From: Sphingobacteriales bacterium
Lineage (GTDB): Bacteria; Bacteroidota; Bacteroidia; Chitinophagales; Chitinophagaceae
Reading direction: 5' to 3'
Assembly (NCBI GenBank): GCA_016200915.1
Contig: JACQDV010000057.1
Span: forward strand, 1-64,000
Length of the DNA stretch: 64,000 nt
Shown here one piece after another: positions 16,257 through 23,531 of the stretch (position 1 is the stretch's first letter; each line of letters starts with the position of its first letter). A program made the translations under genes and the position numbers. The notes under the pieces are model-generated. The model did not search any database, had not been told where the DNA came from, and worked only from the letters and a program-made list of their open reading frames with translations.

Positions 16257-17162
16257 TTAAAAGAAGTTAAAAATTAATGTTTCTGGAGGCAATGATAAAT
16301 TTCCCTGTAAACCTCCGGTGTGGAGACATAGAATTTTACTGCCTGACGGAAAGAAATTTTTAACAATAAGATCGTTGACAGCATAAAATTGTTTGGCTGT
16401 ATAAACAAAATCAGTGGGTAGTTGATGCTGCTGGTAAAATTGGTTCATAAAATCAATCAGTTCATCCGTTTTTTTTGCATAACCGCCAAAATGATAATCG
16501 TGGATGAGTTGAAAGTTTTTGTGAGGTGCTAATTCCTCAGCTAAAGTTTTCTCCATGGCTTCAGCACCTTTTAGTACTACGATCCCAATTACAGTTTGTT
16601 TTAGAGAGGAGTTTTTTACTATTCCTTTAAAAGTAGTGCCGGTTCCAATATCACAAACAATATGACTGTATTGATTGCTGTCTTCAATGTAACTGAGTAT
16701 TTCAGCACAACCTTTTTCACCTGCTTCATTATCGCCGCCTTCAGGAACTAAATAATGATCCGGATATTTATTTTGATAGTGATGATATAGTTTTTCTTTA
16801 TTACCATATTCAGCCCTGCTCACAAACTCAATCACCATTCCCATTTCTTTACAGAAAATTAATGTATAACTAAGTTGTGGTGATGCTTCACCTCTTACAA
16901 CAGCTACTGCTTGCAGTCCTGCTTCTTTACAGGCAAATGCAGTGGCTGCTAAGTGATTACTGTAAGCTCCGCCAAAAGTGACAATACCTTTTTTGCCGGC
17001 AGCAAGAGCATCTTTAATATTATACTTCAGTTTAAAATATTTATTGCCGGAGATGATGGGATGCAGTTTATCAAGCCGGGCAACACTTACGGATACTTGT
17101 TTATTACCATAAAGTTCATCAGTTAAATTCACAGTTTCTATTGCCGTACTAATTTGCATCAA
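16257..17162 (-). CDS. PLP-dependent D-cysteine desulfhydrase / ACC deaminase-like protein
   Basis: 301 residues. Tryptophan-synthase-beta-type PLP fold: LDKLHPIISGNKYFKLKYNI contains the Schiff-base Lys in the SGNKxxKL motif, followed by FGGAYSNHLAATAFACKEAGL. CDIGTGTTFKGIV is the phosphate-binding Gly-rich loop. This subgroup is annotated as 1-aminocyclopropane-1-carboxylate deaminase or D-cysteine desulfhydrase; sequence alone does not separate them and a role in D-cysteine or D-serine degradation is likelier in a non-plant bacterium. Somewhat short for the family (usually 300-340). Confidence 0.85.
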   Translation of the reverse strand: MMQISTAIETVNLTDELYGNKQVSVSVARLDKLHPIISGNKYFKLKYNIKDALAAGKKGIVTFGGAYSNHLAATAFACKEAGLQAVAVVRGEASPQLSYTLIFCKEMGMVIEFVSRAEYGNKEKLYHHYQNKYPDHYLVPEGGDNEAGEKGCAEILSYIEDSNQYSHIVCDIGTGTTFKGIVKNSSLKQTVIGIVVLKGAEAMEKTLAEELAPHKNFQLIHDYHFGGYAKKTDELIDFMNQFYQQHQLPTDFVYTAKQFYAVNDLIVKNFFPSGSKILCLHTGGLQGNLSLPPETLIFNFF

Positions 17163-17224
17163 TTGATTAATGAGATTTGATTATTATTTATCTTCGCAGC
17201 GGTTTACAAAAATAATTCTATTCA

Positions 17225-18121
17225 ATGCAACCTACACTTTTGATTTTAGCCGCCGGTATGGCATCCCGGTATGGAAGTATGAAGCAGATCCAATCCTTTG
17301 GCCCTTCCGGTGAAACCATCATGGATTATTCTATTTACGATGCTATGAGGGCCGGTTTTGGTAAAGTAGTTTTTATTATCCGAAAAGATTTTGCTGACCA
17401 ATTTAAAGAAATATTTGAACCCAAACTCGCCGGTAAAATAAAAACAGATTATGTATATCAGGACCTCAGTTCGTTTACCAACGATTTTGTTATTCCAACC
17501 GAAAGAACAAAACCATGGGGAACCGCACATGCAGTATTGTGTGCGAAGAATGCAATCAAAGAACCATTTGCTGTAATTAATGCCGATGATTTTTATGGAA
17601 GGGATGGATTTGAAAAAGCATATAAGTTTTTAACAACTGACTGCAGCTCTCAATTATATTCATTGATTGGTTACGAACTCGAAAAAACATTATCACCACA
17701 TGGAACTGTGAGCCGTGGTGTATGTGATGTAAATGCAAATGGTGAGCTGGTTGCCATCAATGAAAGAATAAAAGTGTATAAGAAAGATGGTGTGATTATT
17801 TATGAAGATGAGAACGGCTTTCATCCAATTCCTGATGAGTGCAAAGCGTCTATGAACTTCTGGTGCTTTGATAGTTCAGTTTTTGAAGTTACAGAAACAA
17901 TGTTTAGTGATTTCTTAAGACATAATATCAGTAATCCAAAAGCTGAATTTTTTATCCCAATTGTTGGGGACGAATTTATTAAGTCTGGCAAAGGAAAAAT
18001 AAAAGTAATTCCTACTTCTTCTCAATGGTTTGGTGTTACTTATAAAGAAGATGCGCCAGGTGTGCAGGAAAGTGTAACCAAGCTGGTGGCAACAGGAGAG
18101 TATCCAACTTCGTTATGGTAA
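17225..18121 (+). CDS. NTP-transferase-fold sugar nucleotidyltransferase-like protein
   Basis: 298 residues. The N-terminal LILAAGMASRYGSMKQIQSFGPSGETIMDYSIYDAM is the nucleotide-binding loop of the GlmU/RmlA superfamily, and NADDFYGRDGFEKAY supplies the metal-binding Asp pair. No left-handed beta-helix domain, so no acetyltransferase half. Substrate unknown; conserved in Bacteroidota as nucleotidyltransferase. Monocistronic, divergent from the PLP enzyme. Confidence 0.82.
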   Translation: MQPTLLILAAGMASRYGSMKQIQSFGPSGETIMDYSIYDAMRAGFGKVVFIIRKDFADQFKEIFEPKLAGKIKTDYVYQDLSSFTNDFVIPTERTKPWGTAHAVLCAKNAIKEPFAVINADDFYGRDGFEKAYKFLTTDCSSQLYSLIGYELEKTLSPHGTVSRGVCDVNANGELVAINERIKVYKKDGVIIYEDENGFHPIPDECKASMNFWCFDSSVFEVTETMFSDFLRHNISNPKAEFFIPIVGDEFIKSGKGKIKVIPTSSQWFGVTYKEDAPGVQESVTKLVATGEYPTSLW

Positions 18122-18128
18122 AGCAAAA

Positions 18129-18146
18129 GTATCAGATATCTCAAAG
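18129..18146. repeat. Degenerate fragment of the TCAGACATCTCAAAG palindromic repeat
   Basis: GTATCAGATATCTCAAAG matches the left half of 12427-12457 with two changes. Confidence 0.5.
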
Positions 18147-18229
18147 TTATTGGTAATTTTAAATTAATCCTTTGAATAAGCTAAAGTATTCAGTTGGTAC
18201 TATCAACTTATTATCGTAAAACTCTAGGC

Positions 18230-18781
18230 ATGACATTCGACGACCCAAGGATTCAAGAAAAGTTAAAGGGAATTTTAGGCGAACCTGATGATACGGTATT
18301 TCATTCAGTTGTTCCATTTGACTTTGGGTGGGACGCTGGTGGTGGAGCAGACGTTTATATCTATAAAAACCACATTGATGGAGTAGTGTACATTACAGGA
18401 GACCTGGTTGGGCAACAGCAGCAAAAAAGCGACGCTGGTAATTACGAGTTGATGATTTGTCACAGAACTGATACCGAATGGGGGCCTGATCTAATATCAA
18501 ATCTTGCATTTTATACATTAGATGCTTCGCTAAACTCAGGTGAGACAATGGACTTGGGTGGTAATTTTATTTTAGAGGACAGTAAGATAACTGCGTTAAT
18601 CTTTGATAAATATTCCGACTTCAAGATTGATAACGTAGATTATGGTCTTATGTTACTCATTGGAATTACCGAAGATGAACTTAGCTGGAAAAATGAAAAT
18701 GGCGGTGCAGCCTTAATAGAAAAACTGAAAGAACATAAAATATATCCATTTACAGATATAAACCGTGAATCAATTTTTTAA
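18230..18781 (+). CDS. SUFU (suppressor of fused) domain protein
   Basis: 183 residues from the ATG at 18230; the in-frame TTG at 18194 would add 12 residues and has less support. The pattern YELMICHRTDTEWGPDLISNLAFYTL, then LNSGETMDLG and LLIGITEDELSWKNENGGAALIEKLKEHKIYPFTDINRESIF is that of bacterial SUFU-domain proteins, many of which act as immunity proteins in contact-dependent toxin systems. No toxin gene is adjacent here, so an orphan immunity role is only an inference. Confidence 0.8.
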   Translation: MTFDDPRIQEKLKGILGEPDDTVFHSVVPFDFGWDAGGGADVYIYKNHIDGVVYITGDLVGQQQQKSDAGNYELMICHRTDTEWGPDLISNLAFYTLDASLNSGETMDLGGNFILEDSKITALIFDKYSDFKIDNVDYGLMLLIGITEDELSWKNENGGAALIEKLKEHKIYPFTDINRESIF

Positions 18782-18796
18782 GACATAAAAACTGGT

Positions 18797-18812
18797 AGAT
18801 GTCAGACACCTG
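18797..18812. repeat. Half copy of the AGATGTCAGACACC palindromic repeat
   Basis: AGATGTCAGACACCTG equals the right arm of 12444-12459. Only half of the palindrome remains. Confidence 0.6.
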
Positions 18813-18842
18813 TATTATGCAATAAATTTATAACTTGGACTG

Positions 18843-20108
18843 ATGAAATATCAGTCCTTTTTTTTCTGCTTACTTTTTTCAGTCATTGTTTCTGCACAAT
18901 CAACAGACTCCATTTTTTTATTAAGGCCTTCGAGTGTTTTTGATGGAGAACAAATGCATGCCAATTGGTGGGTCTTGGTAAAAGGGAATAAAATTGCTGA
19001 AGCCGGTGAAGTAAATTCATTTGCCATTCCGGCTAATGCAAAAGTGATCGACCTGAAAGGAAAAACATTATTACCCGGATTGATTGAAGGGCATTCTCAT
19101 TTATTCCTTCATCCCTATAATGAAACGCCATGGGATGAACAGGTGCTGAATGAATCAAGAGCTGAACGAATAGCCAGAGCAGTGAATCATGCAAAAGAAA
19201 CATTGCTGGCCGGATTTACTACCGTAAGAGATTTAGGAACAGAAGGAGCGATGTATGATGATGTGGGTTTGAAGCAAAGTATTGAAAAAGAAATTGTTCC
19301 CGGTCCCAGAATGTTAGTTGCCACAAGAGCTATTGTAGCAACAGGTAGTTATGGACCAAAAGCAAGTTCGGCTGATGTAGATTATCCCAAAGGCGCAGCA
19401 GAAGCTGACGGAGTGGATGCATTGATAAAAGAAGTAAGAACGCAAATAGGAAAAGGCGCTGACATTATAAAAGTATATGCTGATTATCGCTGGGGAAAGA
19501 ATAAAGAAGCACAACCTTCTTTTAGTGAAGATGAATTAAGATTGGTTGCTCAAACAGCCAATAGCAGCGGAAGACAAATGGTAGTGCATTCAGTAACTGC
19601 AGAAGGAATGAGAAGATCAATTATGGCCGGAGTTGCTACTATAGAACATGGTGATTTTGGAACAGCAGAAATATTTCAGCTGATGAAAGAAAAGAAAGTG
19701 GCTTTATGTCCAACATTAGCTGCCGGTTATTTTATTGAAAAATACAAAGGATGGAAACCCGGAACATCACCAGAGCCGGATAGAATTTTGCAAAAGAGAA
19801 AAAGTTTTAAAGCAGCATTAGATGCAGGTGTTACTATTTGTATGGGCGGAGATGTTGGTGTATTCAGTCATGGTAAAAATTGGATGGAAATGGAACTGAT
19901 GGTAGAATATGGAATGAAACCGATTGATGTGCTTAAATCTGCTACTTCTGTAAATGCGGATGTGTTTGAATTAACTGATAAAGTAGGAAGAATTAAAAAA
20001 GGACTACTGGCAGATATGATTGCTGTTGACATCAATCCTGTTGATGATATAAAAGCATTCCGCAATGTTTCTTTTGTAATGAAGGACGGAGTGATATATA
20101 AAAAATAA
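18843..20108 (+). CDS. Secreted amidohydrolase (imidazolonepropionase-like)
   Basis: 421 residues with a signal peptide (FSVIVSAQ, about 1-19). Metal-dependent amidohydrolase: LLPGLIEGHSHLFLHP holds the HxH pair (about residues 85-87), ADIIKVYADYRW the Lys, QMVVHSVTAEGMRR and ATIEHGDF the two other His, and ICMGGDVGVFSHG the catalytic Asp. A composite beta-sandwich flanks the barrel. The family includes prolidase-type and imidazolonepropionase-like enzymes; the export suggests peptide or xenobiotic hydrolysis but the substrate is unknown. Confidence 0.85.
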   Translation: MKYQSFFFCLLFSVIVSAQSTDSIFLLRPSSVFDGEQMHANWWVLVKGNKIAEAGEVNSFAIPANAKVIDLKGKTLLPGLIEGHSHLFLHPYNETPWDEQVLNESRAERIARAVNHAKETLLAGFTTVRDLGTEGAMYDDVGLKQSIEKEIVPGPRMLVATRAIVATGSYGPKASSADVDYPKGAAEADGVDALIKEVRTQIGKGADIIKVYADYRWGKNKEAQPSFSEDELRLVAQTANSSGRQMVVHSVTAEGMRRSIMAGVATIEHGDFGTAEIFQLMKEKKVALCPTLAAGYFIEKYKGWKPGTSPEPDRILQKRKSFKAALDAGVTICMGGDVGVFSHGKNWMEMELMVEYGMKPIDVLKSATSVNADVFELTDKVGRIKKGLLADMIAVDINPVDDIKAFRNVSFVMKDGVIYKK

Positions 20109-20111
20109 AAA

Positions 20112-20139
20112 TCCCGCCATCAATATGTTGAGGGCGGGA
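20112..20139. terminator. Bidirectional terminator between the amidohydrolase and protease genes
   Basis: TCCCGCC (20112-20118) pairs with GGCGGGA (20133-20139), with an inner TCAA/TTGA pair. A-rich sequence on the left and T-rich on the right suit termination in both directions between the convergent genes. Confidence 0.8.
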
Positions 20140-20164
20140 CATTATTTATTTAGCATAGGTTCTA

Positions 20165-21271
20165 TTAGTTTCCTTTCACCATAAAGATGAAGTCTTTCAC
20201 TTTACGGGCCTGCGCTTTTCTTTCCATCTTTCTAACACTTGATACAGATGATATTTTAATATCAGCATATTTATCATCCTTCTTCAACTCATCCAATGCT
20301 TTTAAAATATATTTTGACTGTATTGCAAACACAGCGCCTTCGGTTTGTAATTGCTTAGTACTTAAAATACCAATCACTTCTCCATTTTCATTAAAGATCG
20401 GGCCGCCACTGTTACCAGGATTAGCAGGTACATCAATCTGGCAGGTAAGCGTATCTCCGTTAAAACCGGTCTTTGCGCTTAAATAACCTTCACCATATAC
20501 AATTTCATCTCTCGGATAGCCAAGTGTATAAATTGGCTCAGCAATATCAGTAGTTGACTTACTGATGCTGTATGGTAATTGTATGTTTTTATAATCTTTA
20601 TCCTCAATTTTTAAAATGGCAATATCTTTTACATTATCTATAAAAGCTATTTTGGCTAAAAACTCATCTCCTTTATTATTTATTACAACAACCGTGTTGG
20701 AGGTTTTAATAATATGAGCGTTAGTAGCGAGGTAACCTTTACCATCAATTAAAAAAGCTGTACCACGGGACTTGAATTGAATTTTAGGGTCAACTTTAGT
20801 TGGGATATCTGTTTTAACTTTACTTATCTCTTTGCCCTGTGCATCAGTTGTTTTTTTGATAGCATCAATTTTCTTACTAAGTTCCTGTATCTGTTCTGCA
20901 TCAGCTTTAGGAGCAACTAAGTTTGTAGCAGCATAAGTAAGTAAAGAAGTAATACCAGCAATAGAAGCAGCAATTGCGATCGTCTTTTTATAACGCCTGT
21001 AAAGATTAACTACTTTAGCTCCGGCGCCTAATTCTTTTTCTTTCAGCACACCTTCTGCTTCCAGTTTGGTTTGTGTTTCGTGGAGGTTATTCTTAAAGGC
21101 TTTGATGCTGCTGTAGCGGTTCACCTCATCTAAAAAGAAATGATGCTCCACTACCAGTTGATCCAGTTCAGGATTGGTACGGCGCATTTGTTCGAAGGAG
21201 GTTTTTTCCTGTTCGTTCATTTCCCCTTTCAGGTAACGCTCAACTGCATCGAGTAATAAAATTTCATCCAT
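20165..21271 (-). CDS. Membrane anti-sigma-like protein fused to a trypsin-like (DegP-type) serine protease
   Basis: 368 residues. Residues 1-95 are a cytoplasmic helical region (LLLDAVERYLKGEMNEQEKTSFEQ, like the N-termini of Bacteroidota anti-sigma factors). Residues about 97-119 are the single membrane segment, 125-155 a coiled-coil-like linker, and 165-330 a chymotrypsin-fold protease with His186 (LATNAHII), Asp216 (VKDIAIL) and Ser288 (PGNSGGP). A short basic tail follows. No PDZ domain. It starts one base after the stop of the ECF sigma gene, so it is most simply the cognate anti-sigma factor whose extracytoplasmic half is an active-looking protease. That role is inferred. Confidence 0.8.
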   Translation of the reverse strand: MDEILLLDAVERYLKGEMNEQEKTSFEQMRRTNPELDQLVVEHHFFLDEVNRYSSIKAFKNNLHETQTKLEAEGVLKEKELGAGAKVVNLYRRYKKTIAIAASIAGITSLLTYAATNLVAPKADAEQIQELSKKIDAIKKTTDAQGKEISKVKTDIPTKVDPKIQFKSRGTAFLIDGKGYLATNAHIIKTSNTVVVINNKGDEFLAKIAFIDNVKDIAILKIEDKDYKNIQLPYSISKSTTDIAEPIYTLGYPRDEIVYGEGYLSAKTGFNGDTLTCQIDVPANPGNSGGPIFNENGEVIGILSTKQLQTEGAVFAIQSKYILKALDELKKDDKYADIKISSVSSVRKMERKAQARKVKDFIFMVKGN

Positions 21272-21272
21272 C

Positions 21273-21839
21273 TCAGTTCCCGTTTTTATATTGAGTAAAG
21301 AAAAGTTTCTTTAGTCGCATCAGGCATTTGTACTTCTGGTTTTTGGCATTGTCGGCATTAGTGTAGCCAAAGTTCTCTGCTATTTCCTGCATGTTCTTAC
21401 CATGTAAGTAATATGCCTCTAACAAACTTTTACACGGTTCACCTATATGCCCCATTGCTTTTTCCATCATTAAATAAGCCTCATTTTTCTTTTGGTGTTC
21501 CTCTAGTTCTTCTTCCACCGGAACAACCTCATCCAGGCTTTCCACCGGCGAGTTATAGCGTTGAGATTGTTGTAACCGTTTAAGCCATAGTCGCCTGCAT
21601 ACGGAATATACATAGGTTTTAATTTGTGCTGTTAACTCAAAGGACCCCGACGCTGCTTTTTCATATAGCACAATCATAGCTTCCTGAAAAATATCCTTGG
21701 CATCATCCGTAGTACCATTATTGTTGAGAATATAGGTCTGTATCAGTCCGAAATTCTCTTTGTAAAGAGCTTCAATGGCCTGTTTATCGTTGGATGCCAG
21801 TCCTTTAAGCAATAAATCATCGTTAGGATATACTTTCAC
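21273..21839 (-). CDS. ECF-type RNA polymerase sigma factor
   Basis: 188 residues. Region 2 is seen in AIEALYKENFGLIQTYILNN..DDAKDIFQEAMIVLYEKA (about residues 21-62) and region 4 in PCKSLLEAYYLHGKNMQEIAENFGYTNADNAKNQKYKCLMRLKKLF (about 136-182), with KYKCLMRLK as recognition-helix end. It is co-transcribed with the membrane protease/anti-sigma fusion (one-base gap), the usual arrangement for ECF control. Divergent from the small repeat lipoprotein at 21978. Confidence 0.88.
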   Translation of the reverse strand: MKVYPNDDLLLKGLASNDKQAIEALYKENFGLIQTYILNNNGTTDDAKDIFQEAMIVLYEKAASGSFELTAQIKTYVYSVCRRLWLKRLQQSQRYNSPVESLDEVVPVEEELEEHQKKNEAYLMMEKAMGHIGEPCKSLLEAYYLHGKNMQEIAENFGYTNADNAKNQKYKCLMRLKKLFFTQYKNGN

Positions 21840-21977
21840 CTGTTCGTTTTTAATACAGAAAGAGCAAAATTGTAACCCAAAAAGCGGAAAAAAAAATTTT
21901 TTAAAATTATCGGGTTACCTTTTTGCACCCTCTGGTATTATTGTTCAAATAATTATTTAAAAACTTTAAAAATCATC

Positions 21978-22178
21978 ATGATGAAAAAAGCATTATTGGC
22001 TTTCGCTATCGTAGCGTTCGTAGCTTGTAACAACGAAACTAAACCAGCAGAAACTAAAGACACAACTGCTGCTCCTGCTGTAGTTGATTCAGCTGTTAAA
22101 GCTGTAGTTGACACTGCTGCTAAGAAAGTTGATTCTACAGTTAAAGCTGTAGTTGATTCTGCAACAAAAAAGAAGTAA
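21978..22178 (+). CDS. Small repeat lipoprotein
   Basis: 66 residues. Signal peptide with lipobox FVAC (Cys at about 17). The mature part is a low-complexity Val/Asp/Ala/Lys peptide with an internal repeat (VVDSAVKAVVDTAAKK, then VDSTVKAVVDSATKKK), predicted alpha-helical and amphipathic, resembling Lpp-like or stress lipoproteins of Bacteroidota. Located just across from the ECF sigma/anti-sigma pair, so it may be a target; this is an inference from position only. Confidence 0.75.
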   Translation: MMKKALLAFAIVAFVACNNETKPAETKDTTAAPAVVDSAVKAVVDTAAKKVDSTVKAVVDSATKKK

Positions 22179-22460
22179 GCTAACAATCGCTGAGCCCGTA
22201 AGGGTATGGTCATAAAAAGGTTGCTTGTAGCTTTTAAAGACCTGAAATCAGCTAAAGATTTTCATATGGCAAGCAATCGTTAGAGGCCGCTTCATTCCTG
22301 GAGTGGCTTTCTTATTTCTGATTGCTGGTTATTTGTTGCTGGTTTCTTGATATAATATTTTTTCCTTTTTATACTCTATATCTTTACTGCTTTTACACCT
22401 GCCAACACACGTTTGTTTTAATAATAATTTGGAAATCAATTAAATTTTTTATTGAAAAGA
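22179..22460. other. Intergenic region without gene
   Basis: No open frame with support. It holds a GCCGCTTC...GAGTGGC hairpin followed by T-rich DNA (about 22289-22318, possible terminator of the lipoprotein gene), a GCTGGTT-type repeat at 22320-22349, and AT-rich DNA before the attenuator promoter. Confidence 0.6.
22320..22349. repeat. GATTGCTGGTTATTTGTTGC repeat
   Basis: Two copies of TTGCTGGTT, inverted form of the AACCAGCAAC family found at 1968, 10157 and 10278. Confidence 0.65.
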
Positions 22461-22491
22461 TTGGCTGTTTAAAACGCAAGTCTTAATTTTG
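22461..22491 (+). promoter_or_regulatory. Promoter of the aromatic amino acid operon (TTG-N20-TAATTTTG)
   Basis: TTG (22461-22463) and TAATTTTG (22484-22491) are 20 bases apart, a very good Bacteroidota promoter. Transcription would begin near 22496-22498, at or one or two bases before the leader-peptide ATG, which suggests a nearly leaderless transcript. Confidence 0.7.
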
Positions 22492-22497
22492 GTCATC

Positions 22498-22581
22498 ATG
22501 CAAATCAACAAAGGATATTTCTGGTTTTATTTTTACTTCTATTTTACCAATAGACCGGGAATGCTTTTGTTGAATGCTTAA
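22498..22581 (+). CDS. Leader peptide of the aromatic operon (Phe/Tyr/Trp attenuator peptide)
   Basis: 27 codons, ATG at 22498 and TAA at 22579-22581. Codons 7-16 (22516-22545) encode YFWFYFYFYF: five Phe, four Tyr and one Trp in an unbroken run, against a frequency of about one tenth in ordinary protein. Such a string is the sensor of charged aromatic tRNA in ribosome-mediated attenuation. The gene is too short for usual prediction. It lies 61 bases upstream of pheA, with an intrinsic terminator between. No ribosome-binding site is seen. Confidence 0.9.
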   Translation: MQINKGYFWFYFYFYFTNRPGMLLLNA

Positions 22582-22618
22582 AAAAGATAAAACCAAAACA
22601 ACATAAAGAGTCCCGGTC
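22523..22618 (+). promoter_or_regulatory. Alternative pairings of the attenuator (antiterminator and competing hairpin)
   Basis: GACCGGGA at 22553-22560, just after the aromatic codons, can pair perfectly with TCCCGGTC at 22611-22618, the left arm of the terminator. GGTTTTAT at 22523-22530, within the aromatic codons, can pair with ATAAAACC at 22587-22594; this crosses the antiterminator and so excludes it. A ribosome stalled on the aromatic codons would cover 22523-22530 and free 22553-22560 to form the antiterminator; one that reads to the stop at 22579 would cover 22553-22560 and let the terminator form. Confidence 0.8.
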
Positions 22619-22640
22619 AAAAGCCGGGACTCTTGCTTTT
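22607..22640 (+). terminator. Attenuator terminator before pheA
   Basis: Perfect 10-bp stem AGAGTCCCGG (22607-22616) with CCGGGACTCT (22624-22633), loop TCAAAAG, followed by TGCTTTT, ending two bases before the pheA ATG. Confidence 0.9.
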
Positions 22641-22642
22641 AT

Positions 22643-23473
22643 ATGGCAACAAGAGTTTCAATACAGGGTTATGAAGGCAGTTTTCACCAGGTGGCTGCAC
22701 AATTATTTTTTGGAAAAGAAACAGAAGTGATTCCCTGCGCTACATTTAAAGAAGTAGTAAAGATTGCTGCTAATAAAAAAGAAAGTAATGGTGGTGTGAT
22801 GGCGATTGAAAACTCTATCGCCGGCAGCATCCTTCCTAATTATAATCTTTTACAAAAGAGCAATCTTAAAATTGTTGGTGAAATATACCTGCAGATTCGT
22901 CAAAACCTGCTTGTAAATCCCGGCGTGAAGCTGGAAGATATCCGTGAAGTGCATTCTCACCCAATGGCCATTCTTCAGTGTTTGGAATATTTGGAAAAGT
23001 ATAACTGGAAACTCATCGAAACAGAAGACACTGCTCTAAGTGCTAAACACATTCATAAAAACAGAAGTAAACATATTGCCGGTATTGCCAGCAAACTGGC
23101 TGCTGAATTATTTGATCTGAATGTAATTGCTCCCAACATTCATACGATGAAAAATAATTATACGAGGTTTTTGATTTTACAGAGAGAAGATGTGGCACAA
23201 CCGGTGAATGATGCGAATAAAGCTTCGGTGAATTTTCATACTGATCATTCAAGAGGGAGTTTGGCAAAAGTGCTCACTGCTATATCCAACGGTGGTATTA
23301 ACCTGAGCAAGCTGCAAAGTTTTCCTATACCGGGAAGTGATTTCAAATACAGCTTTCATGCAGATATGGAGTTTGATACTATGGAACAGTTCAACAAAGT
23401 GATTGATGAAGTAAAGCCATTGACCGCTGAACTGAAAGTGTATGGTGCATATAAAAGAGGACTGTGGAAATAG
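22643..23473 (+). CDS. pheA: Prephenate dehydratase
   Basis: 276 residues, monofunctional. The dehydratase domain covers about 1-185: VSIQGYEGSFHQVAAQLFFG, AIENSIAGSILPNYNLL and the NNYTRFLIL motif (catalytic Thr). An ACT regulatory domain follows (GSLAKVLTAISNGGINLSKLQSFP, about 200-275), so Phe feedback is likely. Converts prephenate to phenylpyruvate. First gene of the aromatic operon, 61 bases after the leader peptide and directly after its terminator. Confidence 0.95.
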   Translation: MATRVSIQGYEGSFHQVAAQLFFGKETEVIPCATFKEVVKIAANKKESNGGVMAIENSIAGSILPNYNLLQKSNLKIVGEIYLQIRQNLLVNPGVKLEDIREVHSHPMAILQCLEYLEKYNWKLIETEDTALSAKHIHKNRSKHIAGIASKLAAELFDLNVIAPNIHTMKNNYTRFLILQREDVAQPVNDANKASVNFHTDHSRGSLAKVLTAISNGGINLSKLQSFPIPGSDFKYSFHADMEFDTMEQFNKVIDEVKPLTAELKVYGAYKRGLWK

Positions 23474-23519
23474 TTTGTCTGAACCTGGATTTGTTGGATT
23501 AAAATGATTAAAAGGAAAT
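23474..23519. repeat. TGTCTGAACCTGGATTT dispersed repeat
   Basis: TTTGTCTGAACCTGGATTT and a following GGATTAAAATGATTAAAA start at the base after the pheA stop and end about a dozen bases before the aminotransferase start. Close relative of 10885-10926. Confidence 0.8.
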
Positions 23520-23531
23520 AAGTTTTTTAAT

